From positions 1-64,000 of the forward strand of contig JAEUPC010000225.1 of the NCBI GenBank assembly GCA_016789865.1: a DNA stretch of 64,000 nucleotides. The letters run 5' to 3'. Position numbers and translations under genes: made by a program. The stretch is from Rubrivivax sp. (lineage in GTDB: Bacteria; Pseudomonadota; Gammaproteobacteria; Burkholderiales; Burkholderiaceae_C). The notes under the pieces are model-generated. The model worked only from the letters and a program-made list of their open reading frames with translations. It was not told the origin of the DNA and did not search any database. Position 1 is the stretch's first letter; the number at the start of each line of letters is the position of its first letter. Shown one piece after another: positions 25,722 to 33,668 of the stretch.

Positions 25722-27833
25722 CTAGAACCTGTACCTCACCGAGGCGCGCACCATGTTCACGTGGTAGCGCGGCGGCAGGTTGCCAAAGGCCAGCAGGTTG
25801 AACACCGTGCCGGCCGCCACGCCGTCCAGCGCCCAGTTGCTGGTGGATACCGACTCGTACGACCAGCTGCCGTTGAGCCACAGGTTGTCAGCGAGCTTGA
25901 AGCTGGCCCACAGGCGCGCCGTGTCCCGATGGGTGGTGACCGAGGGGTAGTCGGGTTCCAGCAGCCCGGTCTGCACCGCCACGTCACCCTTGGCGCGCGA
26001 GGTCGACAGCTCGCCACCCAGCTCGAGCTTGTCGGGGATGGCCGCATGGCGGATCGACAGGCCCGCGAGCTCGAAGCGGTCCTTCACCGTGCCGCTCCAG
26101 TCGGGTGCGGCGAACACCTGGCTGCCGGCCTGGCGCGAGCGAACCCTCTCGCCGGCCGCGTAGGCCTGGATCTGCGTGTCTTCCGAGACGTTGAAGGCCA
26201 GCGCCAGGTTCAGCGCCTCGGTGCGTGCGTCCTTCAAGCCGAGGGTGGTGTCGGGGTAGTCGTCATCGGCGAACTCGCCGCCCAGCGAGACCGTGAGCTT
26301 GTCGCTGGCGGCCCACTCGACCTGGGCGCCGAACTTCATGCGCTCGCGCTCGGCGAGGTTGAGCTTGCGCATCGCCGGGTTGTTGACGGTGGGGAACCAG
26401 AACGCCACGCCGTAGGTGGACGCGTCGCGCCGGGCCCAGGCGGCGTTGATGCCCACCGAAAGCCCTTCCAGCGGCTGCGCACCGGCGCGGCCCCACACGG
26501 TGGTCTCGCGCGTCGTCACCACCTCCTGGAAGCTGCGCTCCTTCTGGTCCCAGTCCAGGCCCCCGGCGAAGCGCCAGTGGCCCGGCAGGCTGCTCGGGGC
26601 GCGATAGTCGGCCGCGAACTTGAAGCGGTCCTGCGTGATGTCGAACGGCGTATTGCTGCGCGCAGCGCCGACGAACATGTCGGTGGACACCTGCTGCCAG
26701 GCGCGCACCGGGGTCTGGTTGTCGCGCACGTCGCGTGCCCAGCTGCCGGTCAGGCGCAGGTCCGGCAGCGGCGTGGCGGTGAGCTTGACGCTGGCGTTGA
26801 AGGTGTCGACCTGGCCGTCGAGCGACGCGGCCGGCAGTGCCGCCACGCCGGCCAGCGAGGTGTTCAGCGTCGCGGGCAGCAGCGCCATGTTCTGCGTGCC
26901 CTGGCCGAGCGCCAGCTCGGCGCTGGCGCGCAGCACCGGCAACACCTGCCAGCCGCCCGAGGCCGACACCTGCTGGAAGCGGTTGTCGGGGGCCAGCGAG
27001 AGGCGGCCGGTGGTGCCCCCGGCCACGGGGTTGAACGGGTTGCTCCAGGTCAGCGAGTCGTTGCCGTTGTCGAACCGCGAGAGCAGGTAGCCCACCGCGA
27101 AGTGCCAGGCGGGCGCGACGTAGGTGGCGCTGGCCTGCAACTGGTCGGTCACCTCGTCCACCGGTGCGGGCAGCTGCGCGGCGGTGGAGAAGAACGAACC
27201 CGAGGTCGGCCGCGTGCCCTCTCGCGTGTCGCGGCGCACGTCGACGCGATAGGTCCAGCGGGCCTGGCCGGTGAAGGCCGCGCCCAGATCCAGGCGCGAG
27301 TGCTCGAGGTCCATCGCCGCCGGCCGCAGCGAGGCCCCCAAGGGCATCGATGCCGTCGTGGCCGCCGGATAGCCGGCGGGCAGCGTGAGCACATTGCCGC
27401 CGCTGCCGAGGAACGGCGTGAGCGCGCCCTCGGCGTGGCGCCTGGGGATCTCGGCGTAGCCCAGGCGCAGTGCGTACAGGCCGGCGCGGCCCGAGCTCGC
27501 CTCGAGGCTGCGCGCATCGGTGCCGAGCTCGGCAGCCGTGGCGTCGGCGAAGTAGCCGCCGGCGCCGCGGTAGCTCAGCTCGCCGCCCAGGAGCGCGTAG
27601 GCCTTCTCGCCGTCCAGCCCGGTCCAGTCGCCAAGACTGCGCGTGCGGCCCTTGACGAGGATGAGGCCGCCGTCGGCGGCGCCTTGCAGCTGTGCGGCGC
27701 CGGCCTTCGGGTAGGGGCAGCGCTCGCACTTCCACTGCGAGGTGTCGACCTGGGCTGCCGCGGGCGGTGCGCCGGCAAGCGACAGCACGCCCAGCGCCAG
27801 CAGCATGACGAAGGAACTGTGGGTGTTGTTCAT
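25722..27833 (-). CDS. mtrB: MtrB/PioB-family outer-membrane beta-barrel
   Basis: 703 residues: signal peptide (cut near AAAQ), then the family CXXC pair CERCPYP near the mature N-terminus, and alternating beta strands to a terminal aromatic (ASVRYRF). MtrB-type porins sheath the decaheme MtrA so that electrons cross the outer membrane. The protein sits 16 bp downstream of mtrA. The length matches MtrB (~700) better than PioB (~800). The partner decaheme cytochromes in the same operon make the assignment firm, while direction of flow (metal reduction or oxidation) is not given by the sequence. Confidence 0.92.
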   Translation of the reverse strand: MNNTHSSFVMLLALGVLSLAGAPPAAAQVDTSQWKCERCPYPKAGAAQLQGAADGGLILVKGRTRSLGDWTGLDGEKAYALLGGELSYRGAGGYFADATAAELGTDARSLEASSGRAGLYALRLGYAEIPRRHAEGALTPFLGSGGNVLTLPAGYPAATTASMPLGASLRPAAMDLEHSRLDLGAAFTGQARWTYRVDVRRDTREGTRPTSGSFFSTAAQLPAPVDEVTDQLQASATYVAPAWHFAVGYLLSRFDNGNDSLTWSNPFNPVAGGTTGRLSLAPDNRFQQVSASGGWQVLPVLRASAELALGQGTQNMALLPATLNTSLAGVAALPAASLDGQVDTFNASVKLTATPLPDLRLTGSWARDVRDNQTPVRAWQQVSTDMFVGAARSNTPFDITQDRFKFAADYRAPSSLPGHWRFAGGLDWDQKERSFQEVVTTRETTVWGRAGAQPLEGLSVGINAAWARRDASTYGVAFWFPTVNNPAMRKLNLAERERMKFGAQVEWAASDKLTVSLGGEFADDDYPDTTLGLKDARTEALNLALAFNVSEDTQIQAYAAGERVRSRQAGSQVFAAPDWSGTVKDRFELAGLSIRHAAIPDKLELGGELSTSRAKGDVAVQTGLLEPDYPSVTTHRDTARLWASFKLADNLWLNGSWSYESVSTSNWALDGVAAGTVFNLLAFGNLPPRYHVNMVRASVRYRF

Positions 27834-27849
27834 CGCGTGTCCGTCCCGT

Positions 27850-28869
27850 TCAGCGCAGGAGCTTGGCGCCCGAGGGGTGGTTGGATCCGTGCACCTTGGC
27901 GTGGCAGTTCGTGCAGCTGCCGGCGACGATGAAGGCCGTGCCGCCCGCAGCGCCGCCGGGCAGGCCGTTGGCGGTGCGCGGCACCGAGGGGTGGCCTGCG
28001 CTGCTGTGGCATTGCTGGCACAGCAACGCCGGGCTCTTGGTGAGCAGCGCGGCGCGCCCCGAGCCGTGCGGCACGTGGCACGACGAGCAGTCTTCGCTCA
28101 CCGGCTGGTGCTCCCACAGCAGCGGGCCGCGCTTGTCGGCGTGGCAGGCGTAGCAGGTCTGGTTCAGCGTCGCCTTGTTCAGCGCCGCCTGCGCCGGCGA
28201 GCCGTGCGGGGCGTGGCAGCTGCTGCACGACATCAAGCCGCCTTGCAGCTGGGCGCCGCCCTTGAGCACCGGGTGCGCCGAGGGCTTGTGGAACTCGGCG
28301 CGCTGCGCCTTGTGGCAGGCCAGGCACACCTGCGGCTCGCTGGCCTTGGCCAGCACGGGGTCGCCGCGCGGGTGATGCAGCTTGTGGCAGTCGGTGCAGG
28401 CCACCTCGCTGCGCTCGTGCGTGCTGGCGTGCCACCCGGTGCGCGCGGCGCCCTCGTGGCAGCCCAGGCACACCTTGTTGCGATCGGCCAGCGACACCTT
28501 CGAGCTCGCCTTCAAGCCGTTGATGGCCGAGGCGCGCTTGTTGCGCGCGTGCAAGGCGCCGGGGCCGTGGCACGACTCGCATTGCAGACCCTTGTCGCCG
28601 AAGGGCGTGCGCGGGTCACTGCGCATGCCGTGCTTGCCCTTGAAGATGGCGCCCGGCGTGTAGGCGGCGCTTTCGTCCTCGTGGCACTCCAGGCAGGTAT
28701 CGGCGCCCTTGGCGCTGTACTGGTCGGCCGCGGGCAGCGGGGCCTGTGCGGCGGTGCCGCCCTGTTGCGCGTGAACCGGCAGCAGCGCCGGCAGACAGGC
28801 AACCATGGCGCCAAGCACGGCCCGCAGCGCGGCGCGTCGGATGCTCGTGTGGATGTTGTTCATCGGCAT
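27850..28869 (-). CDS. mtrA: MtrA/DmsE-family decaheme cytochrome c
   Basis: 339 residues: signal peptide (to about VHAQ) and ten CXXCH sites: CLECH, CESCH, CLGCH, CTDCH, CLACH, CSSCH, CYACH, CSSCH, CQQCH, CTNCH. Heme spacing and motifs such as KHGMRSDPRTPFGDKG and HPRGDPVLAK are those of the DmsE/MtrA family. It is the periplasmic half of the outer-membrane conduit and sits inside MtrB. Start ATG 28869 has GAGAG five bases upstream; an ATG two codons later is also possible. Lies 105 bp after the helix-hairpin-helix gene. Confidence 0.94.
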   Translation of the reverse strand: MPMNNIHTSIRRAALRAVLGAMVACLPALLPVHAQQGGTAAQAPLPAADQYSAKGADTCLECHEDESAAYTPGAIFKGKHGMRSDPRTPFGDKGLQCESCHGPGALHARNKRASAINGLKASSKVSLADRNKVCLGCHEGAARTGWHASTHERSEVACTDCHKLHHPRGDPVLAKASEPQVCLACHKAQRAEFHKPSAHPVLKGGAQLQGGLMSCSSCHAPHGSPAQAALNKATLNQTCYACHADKRGPLLWEHQPVSEDCSSCHVPHGSGRAALLTKSPALLCQQCHSSAGHPSVPRTANGLPGGAAGGTAFIVAGSCTNCHAKVHGSNHPSGAKLLR

Positions 28870-28974
28870 GCGCTCTCGTTGGATGGCTCTGGTGCAAGAG
28901 GTGCAGCCCGCCGGCTGCCCCGGGCACTTCACGGCTGGCCGCGCCCTGTTGCCCTTGCTCTCACTTCCTTGCTC

Positions 28975-29409
28975 TCACGAAGCCGGCTTCGACGCGGCGG
29001 CGGCCGCGGCCGCCGGTGGCCGGCCAGCCTGGGGCCTGGAGGCGGCCCGGCGGTGGTCCACCACCACCTGCCGTTTCAGCGGGTCGTAGGTGGCGAAGTC
29101 GAGCACCTTCCTTGTCACCAGGTCGACCTTGCTCTTGTAGGGCCGGCCTTCGACGATGCGCCGGGCCTCGGCTTGGCCGATGCCGGGCAGCCTCATCAGT
29201 TCGGTTTGGCTGGCCGTGTTGAGGTCGACCAGGCGCACGGCGGGCTTTGCGGCACGGCGGGGATGAGGCGCCGACGCCGCGGCCGAACTGGCCGCGGGGG
29301 CCGAAGCCCCCGCGCCCCGTGAAACCTTGTCCTGGGCGCCCGCCTGGCCGCCGGTGGCGAGGGCCAGGGCCGCCAGGCAGCTCAGGACAGCAAGGCGCTC
29401 GGCCCTCAC
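28975..29409 (-). CDS. Exported ComEA-like helix-hairpin-helix protein
   Basis: 144 residues. N-terminal signal peptide (LAVLSCLAALALATGGQAGA), an Ala/Ser/Pro-rich linker, then a ComEA-type HhH domain at ~60-118: VDLNTASQTELMRLPGIGQA, followed by EARRIVEGRPYKSKVDLV. In ComEA this domain binds double-stranded DNA non-specifically outside the cytoplasm. An Ala-rich tail ends the protein. The GTG start is 10 bp after the mtrC stop, so it belongs to the mtr operon, where such a protein has no established job. It is not accompanied by other competence genes. Confidence 0.85.
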   Translation of the reverse strand: MRAERLAVLSCLAALALATGGQAGAQDKVSRGAGASAPAASSAAASAPHPRRAAKPAVRLVDLNTASQTELMRLPGIGQAEARRIVEGRPYKSKVDLVTRKVLDFATYDPLKRQVVVDHRRAASRPQAGRPPAAAAAAASKPAS

Positions 29410-29419
29410 GGTGCCGCCA

Positions 29420-32257
29420 TCACTTGTGGACCTTGGCGGTGTCGAAGTCGCGCCCGGGCCCGTGGCAGACCGCGCACGACTCGACGTCTTCCAGCGCCCG
29501 CCCGGCCGGCAGGGCCGTCGAACGCGCGACGCTGATCTGCCCGCCGTTGATGGCGATGTGCGCCTTGGCCGCAGAGCGGTCGTGGCAGCTCACGCAGGCA
29601 CCGGCCCACGGGGTCGTCACGGTGTCGGTCAGGTTCGGCTGATTCAGCGAGCTGCGGGCCATCGTCGGCGTGGCGTTGGCGGCCAGGATGCCCGCGGCGT
29701 AGGCCGCGTCGATCGACTCGTAGGTGGAGGCCAGCGCACCGGCAGGAACGGTGTTGTAGGTGGTCGTCGCGCCGGTGGCGGTGACGTGGCAGCCCTCGCA
29801 GTTGTTCAGCTTGCCCGGGAAGTCCATGCGGCGGAAGTCGAGCAGCTGGATCACGCCGCCGCCCGCGCCGGTAGTGCTGGTGCGGTTGCGCGCGTCCTGG
29901 AACGGTGTGACCCGATCGCGCCCGGCGTGGATGCCGTGGATCATGTCCTTGAGGTTGTTGGTCGTCACCGGGAACCTCAGCGCCGCGCTCGGCAGCGCCT
30001 TGTTGAACCCCCAGTCGGTGATGATCTTGGTGGACGCGATGTCGAAGGTCCAGTTGGCCAGGCCCGGGAAGGTGCCGGAGGCGGCGTCTTCGATGCCGCG
30101 CCCGCTGGTGGCCAGGCCCGGCACGTGGCAGGCCGTGCAGACCTGCGTCTCGTACACGCGGTTGCCGCCGTGGCCTTCGAACCACTCGTGGCAGCCGGCG
30201 CACTTGTCGGGCTCGACGATCTTGCGGCGCACCGCGTCACCCGCGACACCCTGGATCACCGAGATGGCATGGCGGCCATTCGCTGCGCTGGGGGATGCCG
30301 GCGCCGTGATCTGGCTGAAGTAGCCCTGCAGCGCCACCGCGCGCATCTTGGCACCCACCGGGTACGCCCAGGCGCCGCTGCCCAGGAGGGTGGCGGTGTA
30401 GTAGCCCGGGTTGGTCACCGAAGGCACGACGCTGCCGTTGGCCGCGTTGTTGGTGCTGAGCAGGTTCCCGATCGACACGCTGCGCGGCTGCGCCGAGGTG
30501 CGGCCGGGACCCATGTTGTTGTAGTCCGAAGGCGTGGTGATGCCGTCCTGGGTCATCGCGTAGGGCAGCAGGAAGCTCGGGCCGCCCGTGAAGCCCGCGA
30601 GCGGGTTGCTCACACTCGCCGCCGGGGCCACGAAGGTCACCAGCGACTCGGTGGACGAAGGCGCCACCTTCTGCCAGACGCCGAACTCGATCGTCAAGGT
30701 GTTGGTGCCCGCGTTGACCGCCGCCGACTTGATCTCGTAGCGGAACGACGCCAGGCCGTCGAGGATCGTCGGGTTGTGCCTGGTGATGTTCTCGGTGCGG
30801 TGCACGATGCGGATGCCGTCGGCCGTGTGGCAAGACTTGCAGGTCGAGTCGTCCTGCGTCGGCCCGCCGGCGTGGCCGGAACTGGGCAGCGTGTCGGTGG
30901 CGTAGACCACCCGCATCTTGTCGGCCAGCGTCGAGCCGGTGCCGGTGTCCCACTTGATGCCGTCGTGGCAGGCGCCGCAGGACTTGCGGCTGGGAATCTC
31001 GCGGTGGTTTTCAGCGGTCGCCGCGGCCGTGCCGCCGTGGCACGTGGTGCACATCTTCTGGCCTTCGCCGAGCTTGGAGAAGCCCTTGTTGTTGAAGGCC
31101 AGACCGGCGTAGTGGTAGTTCTGCTTGACCAGCGTGTGACCCTGGTGGATCTTGTGGATGAGGGTCACGAAATTGCCGGCCACCTCGTTGTCGGCGATTT
31201 CGGTGCTGGGGTTGTAGCTGTAGCTGGTGATGCCGGTGATGGCGTCGACGGTCTTCGTCTCGGTCAGCGCCGGGAAGCTGATGGCCGCGGCCGTTGCCGT
31301 GGAGGTGGCCTTGGCGCGCCCGTAGGCACGCTGGTCGGTGTGGCACACCACGCAGTAGCGCACCTCGACGCGGGCGCTGCCGCCGTGGAAGGCCAGCTTC
31401 TGGTGGCAGACGTTGCAGTTGGCGATCGACACGTCTTCGCGCGTGAGATCGGCCGGTGTGAGCACCTGGCCGGTGGCCGGCACGAAGTCGTAGGTGACGT
31501 TCACCGCGTTGGCCATGTTGACGGCCGGCGCCACCTGCACGCCATTGGTGGTGTTGCTGCCCGTGCCGCGCGCGGCGCCGCCGATCTGGATGGTCAGCCG
31601 GTGCGGCAGCGTGGGCGTCCAGGTCAGGTCGCCGAGGTCTTCCTTGCGGTTGTTGCCGCTGTAGGCCAGACCATCGATGACCGCCTTGGTGCCGGGCACG
31701 TCGCGGCGGAAGGTGTACCGGTACCGGCCCGCCTGGCCGGCGACTGCGGCGAGCGTGCCCTGGTTGTCGGTGGTGGGGCGCGTCGCCGTCAGGGCGCCGG
31801 TGGTGGCATTCACGTTGGTGACGATGTAGCTCACCCACGTGGCCGGCTGCGCGTCGGTGCGCGGCAGCAGCTTGGCGATGGCGAACGAGATGTTCGGGTA
31901 GCTGGAGATCGTGGCGCCGCTGGCGGTGGACTTGTACTGGTCCAGACCTTCGACGGCACGGCCCTGCTCGTCGACGATGGTGAACTCCACCACCGGCGGG
32001 CTGGCGATGGCCACACTGTTGACGGTGGCCGTGAACTGGGCCGCTTCCCACTGCTCGGCGGTCATGAACGCAAGGTTCACGTTGCCGCTGGTGCCGCCGG
32101 CAGGGCCGGCAGGCCCCGCGGGGCCGGCGGGGCCTGCGGGGCCGGCGGGCCCTTGCGGGCCGTCGGACCCGTCGTTACCACCGCAGCCCACCAATGAGGC
32201 TGCTGCCAGAAGCGCCGCCGCGAGGGTATGCCATGGGCGGAACTTGTTCTTCACCAT
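29420..32257 (-). CDS. mtrC: OmcA/MtrC-family decaheme outer-membrane lipoprotein
   Basis: 945 residues from the ATG at 32257 (GAGGGG upstream). The lipobox LVGC at residue ~23 is followed by a collagen-like run of six G-P-A triplets, probably a flexible tether. Ten CXXCH sites follow: CNVCH, CVVCH, CTTCH, CGACH, CKSCH, CAGCH, CTACH, CEGCH, CVSCH, CAVCH, in two groups of five separated by beta-rich stretches, as in OmcA/MtrC. It should sit on the cell surface and exchange electrons with minerals, electrodes or soluble shuttles. First gene of the mtrC-hhH-mtrA-mtrB operon. An FNR-like site lies 138 bp upstream. Confidence 0.92.
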   Translation of the reverse strand: MVKNKFRPWHTLAAALLAAASLVGCGGNDGSDGPQGPAGPAGPAGPAGPAGPAGGTSGNVNLAFMTAEQWEAAQFTATVNSVAIASPPVVEFTIVDEQGRAVEGLDQYKSTASGATISSYPNISFAIAKLLPRTDAQPATWVSYIVTNVNATTGALTATRPTTDNQGTLAAVAGQAGRYRYTFRRDVPGTKAVIDGLAYSGNNRKEDLGDLTWTPTLPHRLTIQIGGAARGTGSNTTNGVQVAPAVNMANAVNVTYDFVPATGQVLTPADLTREDVSIANCNVCHQKLAFHGGSARVEVRYCVVCHTDQRAYGRAKATSTATAAAISFPALTETKTVDAITGITSYSYNPSTEIADNEVAGNFVTLIHKIHQGHTLVKQNYHYAGLAFNNKGFSKLGEGQKMCTTCHGGTAAATAENHREIPSRKSCGACHDGIKWDTGTGSTLADKMRVVYATDTLPSSGHAGGPTQDDSTCKSCHTADGIRIVHRTENITRHNPTILDGLASFRYEIKSAAVNAGTNTLTIEFGVWQKVAPSSTESLVTFVAPAASVSNPLAGFTGGPSFLLPYAMTQDGITTPSDYNNMGPGRTSAQPRSVSIGNLLSTNNAANGSVVPSVTNPGYYTATLLGSGAWAYPVGAKMRAVALQGYFSQITAPASPSAANGRHAISVIQGVAGDAVRRKIVEPDKCAGCHEWFEGHGGNRVYETQVCTACHVPGLATSGRGIEDAASGTFPGLANWTFDIASTKIITDWGFNKALPSAALRFPVTTNNLKDMIHGIHAGRDRVTPFQDARNRTSTTGAGGGVIQLLDFRRMDFPGKLNNCEGCHVTATGATTTYNTVPAGALASTYESIDAAYAAGILAANATPTMARSSLNQPNLTDTVTTPWAGACVSCHDRSAAKAHIAINGGQISVARSTALPAGRALEDVESCAVCHGPGRDFDTAKVHK

Positions 32258-32394
32258 CTCTTGCCCCTCGGTTCGTGAACAGGAAGTCAGACCAGCAGGG
32301 CCGTTAGGACGGCCTTGCCCCAACCTCATGGCGCACATCGTGAGGCGCCGATCCAATCCGACGCAAGTGGTTTCGTGAGGCGGTTGAATCGGCG

Positions 32395-32408
32395 TTGATG
32401 GAAGTCAA
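32395..32408. promoter_or_regulatory. FNR/ANR-like site upstream of mtrC
   Basis: TTGAT-GGAA-GTCAA, nine of ten consensus positions, centred ~145 bp before the mtrC start in the 359-bp gap (32258-32616) shared with the divergent Nfn operon. The same gap has a 12-bp tandem duplication GCACCGGTTGAC (32447-32458 and 32459-32470). Confidence 0.65.
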
Positions 32409-32531
32409 TTCTGCTGTTGCGCGCCCGATGCAGCCGCCCGAACAGCGCACCGGTTGACGCACCGGTTGACGCGCCGGCGACACGCCGTCATGGCACGCCG
32501 GCGCACCACGTTGGCGCGGCGGTGCACGGGC

Positions 32532-32545
32532 TTGAGGCATGTCAA
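32532..32545. promoter_or_regulatory. FNR/ANR-like site upstream of the Nfn operon
   Basis: TTGAG-GCAT-GTCAA, eight of ten positions, 72 bp before the start at 32617. This spacing suits class II activation of the Nfn genes. Confidence 0.55.
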
Positions 32546-32616
32546 GCGCCGCCGGACCGATCGGCGTACCTTGCGACCCGGGCCGTTACATCAGAGTGCG
32601 GTGACGGCGCGGCACG

Positions 32617-33609
32617 ATGAAAAACGCCCAGGCGCTGTCAAACCCCTCCGCGGTCCACCGCATCGTCGCGCGTGAGGACTTCTCCGACGTCACCTACCTG
32701 CTCGAGTTCGAGCATCCGCAGATGGCGCGCGCGGCCCGCGCCGGGCAGTTCGTGATCGTCATGCCCGACGAGCAAGGCGAACGCATCCCGCTGACGATTG
32801 CCGACTTCGACCGCGAACGCGGCACGGTGACGCTGGTCATCCAGGCGGTGGGCAAGACCACCAAGGCGATGCAGCGCGACTGCCGGGTCGGCAGCACGCT
32901 GTACGCGGTGGTGGGGCCGATGGGCATCCCCAGCCACATCAGCCCCCCGAGCGGCCGCCGCAGGAAGGTGGTGTGCGTGGGCGGCGGCCTGGGCGTGGCG
33001 CCGGTGTACCCGCAGGCCCGCGCGCACCAGGAGGCCGGCGCCCAGGTCATCGGCGTGGTCGGCTTCCGCAACCGCGACCTGATGTTCTGGCACGACAAGT
33101 TCTCCGCGGTGTGCGACGAGTTCGTCGTCTGCACCGACGACGGTTCGGCCGGGATCAAGGGCCGCGTCACCGAGGGCCTGGCGCAGGTGCTGGCCCGGCA
33201 CGCCGACATCGACGAGGTCATCGCCATCGGCCCGCCGGTGATGATGAAGGGCTGCGCCGAGCTGACGCGGCCGCGTGGCATCGCCACCGTCGTGAGCCTG
33301 AATCCGGTGATGGTCGACGGCACCGGCATGTGCGGCGGCTGCCGCGTGAAGATCGGCGAGCAGATGAAGTTCGCCTGCGTCGACGGCCCCGACTTCGACG
33401 GCCACCTGGTGGACTTCGACGACCTCACCGCGCGGCTGGTGCGCTTCAAGCGTGCCGAGGGCGATGCGATGGCCCGCTTCGAAGAGAGCTGCCGCATGCG
33501 TGACGAGGCCGAGCGCGTGGCGCGCGAAGAGCACCAGCGCGCAGCCGGAGCCGGTGCCGCGGCGGTGCCGCCGCCTGCGCTCGACGACCGCCCGGCAGCC
33601 GACCGGTGA
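32617..33609 (+). CDS. nfnA: NfnA-like FAD/[2Fe-2S] NAD(P)H oxidoreductase subunit
   Basis: 330 residues of the ferredoxin-NADP reductase/dihydroorotate-dehydrogenase electron-transfer family. FAD-binding region with RIPLTIADFD, nucleotide motif VCVGGGLGVAPVYPQARAH, and C-terminal [2Fe-2S] ligands GTGMCGGCRVKIG with a further Cys in KFACVDGPDFDGH. In Thermotoga and Clostridium NfnA pairs with NfnB to couple NADH, NADPH and ferredoxin by electron bifurcation. Sulfide dehydrogenase SudBA is the close alternative. C-terminal ~40 residues are an extra charged tail. The ribosome binding site is weak. The NfnB-like gene follows 59 bp later. Confidence 0.85.
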   Translation: MKNAQALSNPSAVHRIVAREDFSDVTYLLEFEHPQMARAARAGQFVIVMPDEQGERIPLTIADFDRERGTVTLVIQAVGKTTKAMQRDCRVGSTLYAVVGPMGIPSHISPPSGRRRKVVCVGGGLGVAPVYPQARAHQEAGAQVIGVVGFRNRDLMFWHDKFSAVCDEFVVCTDDGSAGIKGRVTEGLAQVLARHADIDEVIAIGPPVMMKGCAELTRPRGIATVVSLNPVMVDGTGMCGGCRVKIGEQMKFACVDGPDFDGHLVDFDDLTARLVRFKRAEGDAMARFEESCRMRDEAERVAREEHQRAAGAGAAAVPPPALDDRPAADR

Positions 33610-33668
33610 GCGCGCGCTGCGCCGCCGTCTGCCCATCCACGACGCTGACCGCCCACCGGAGACTCACC

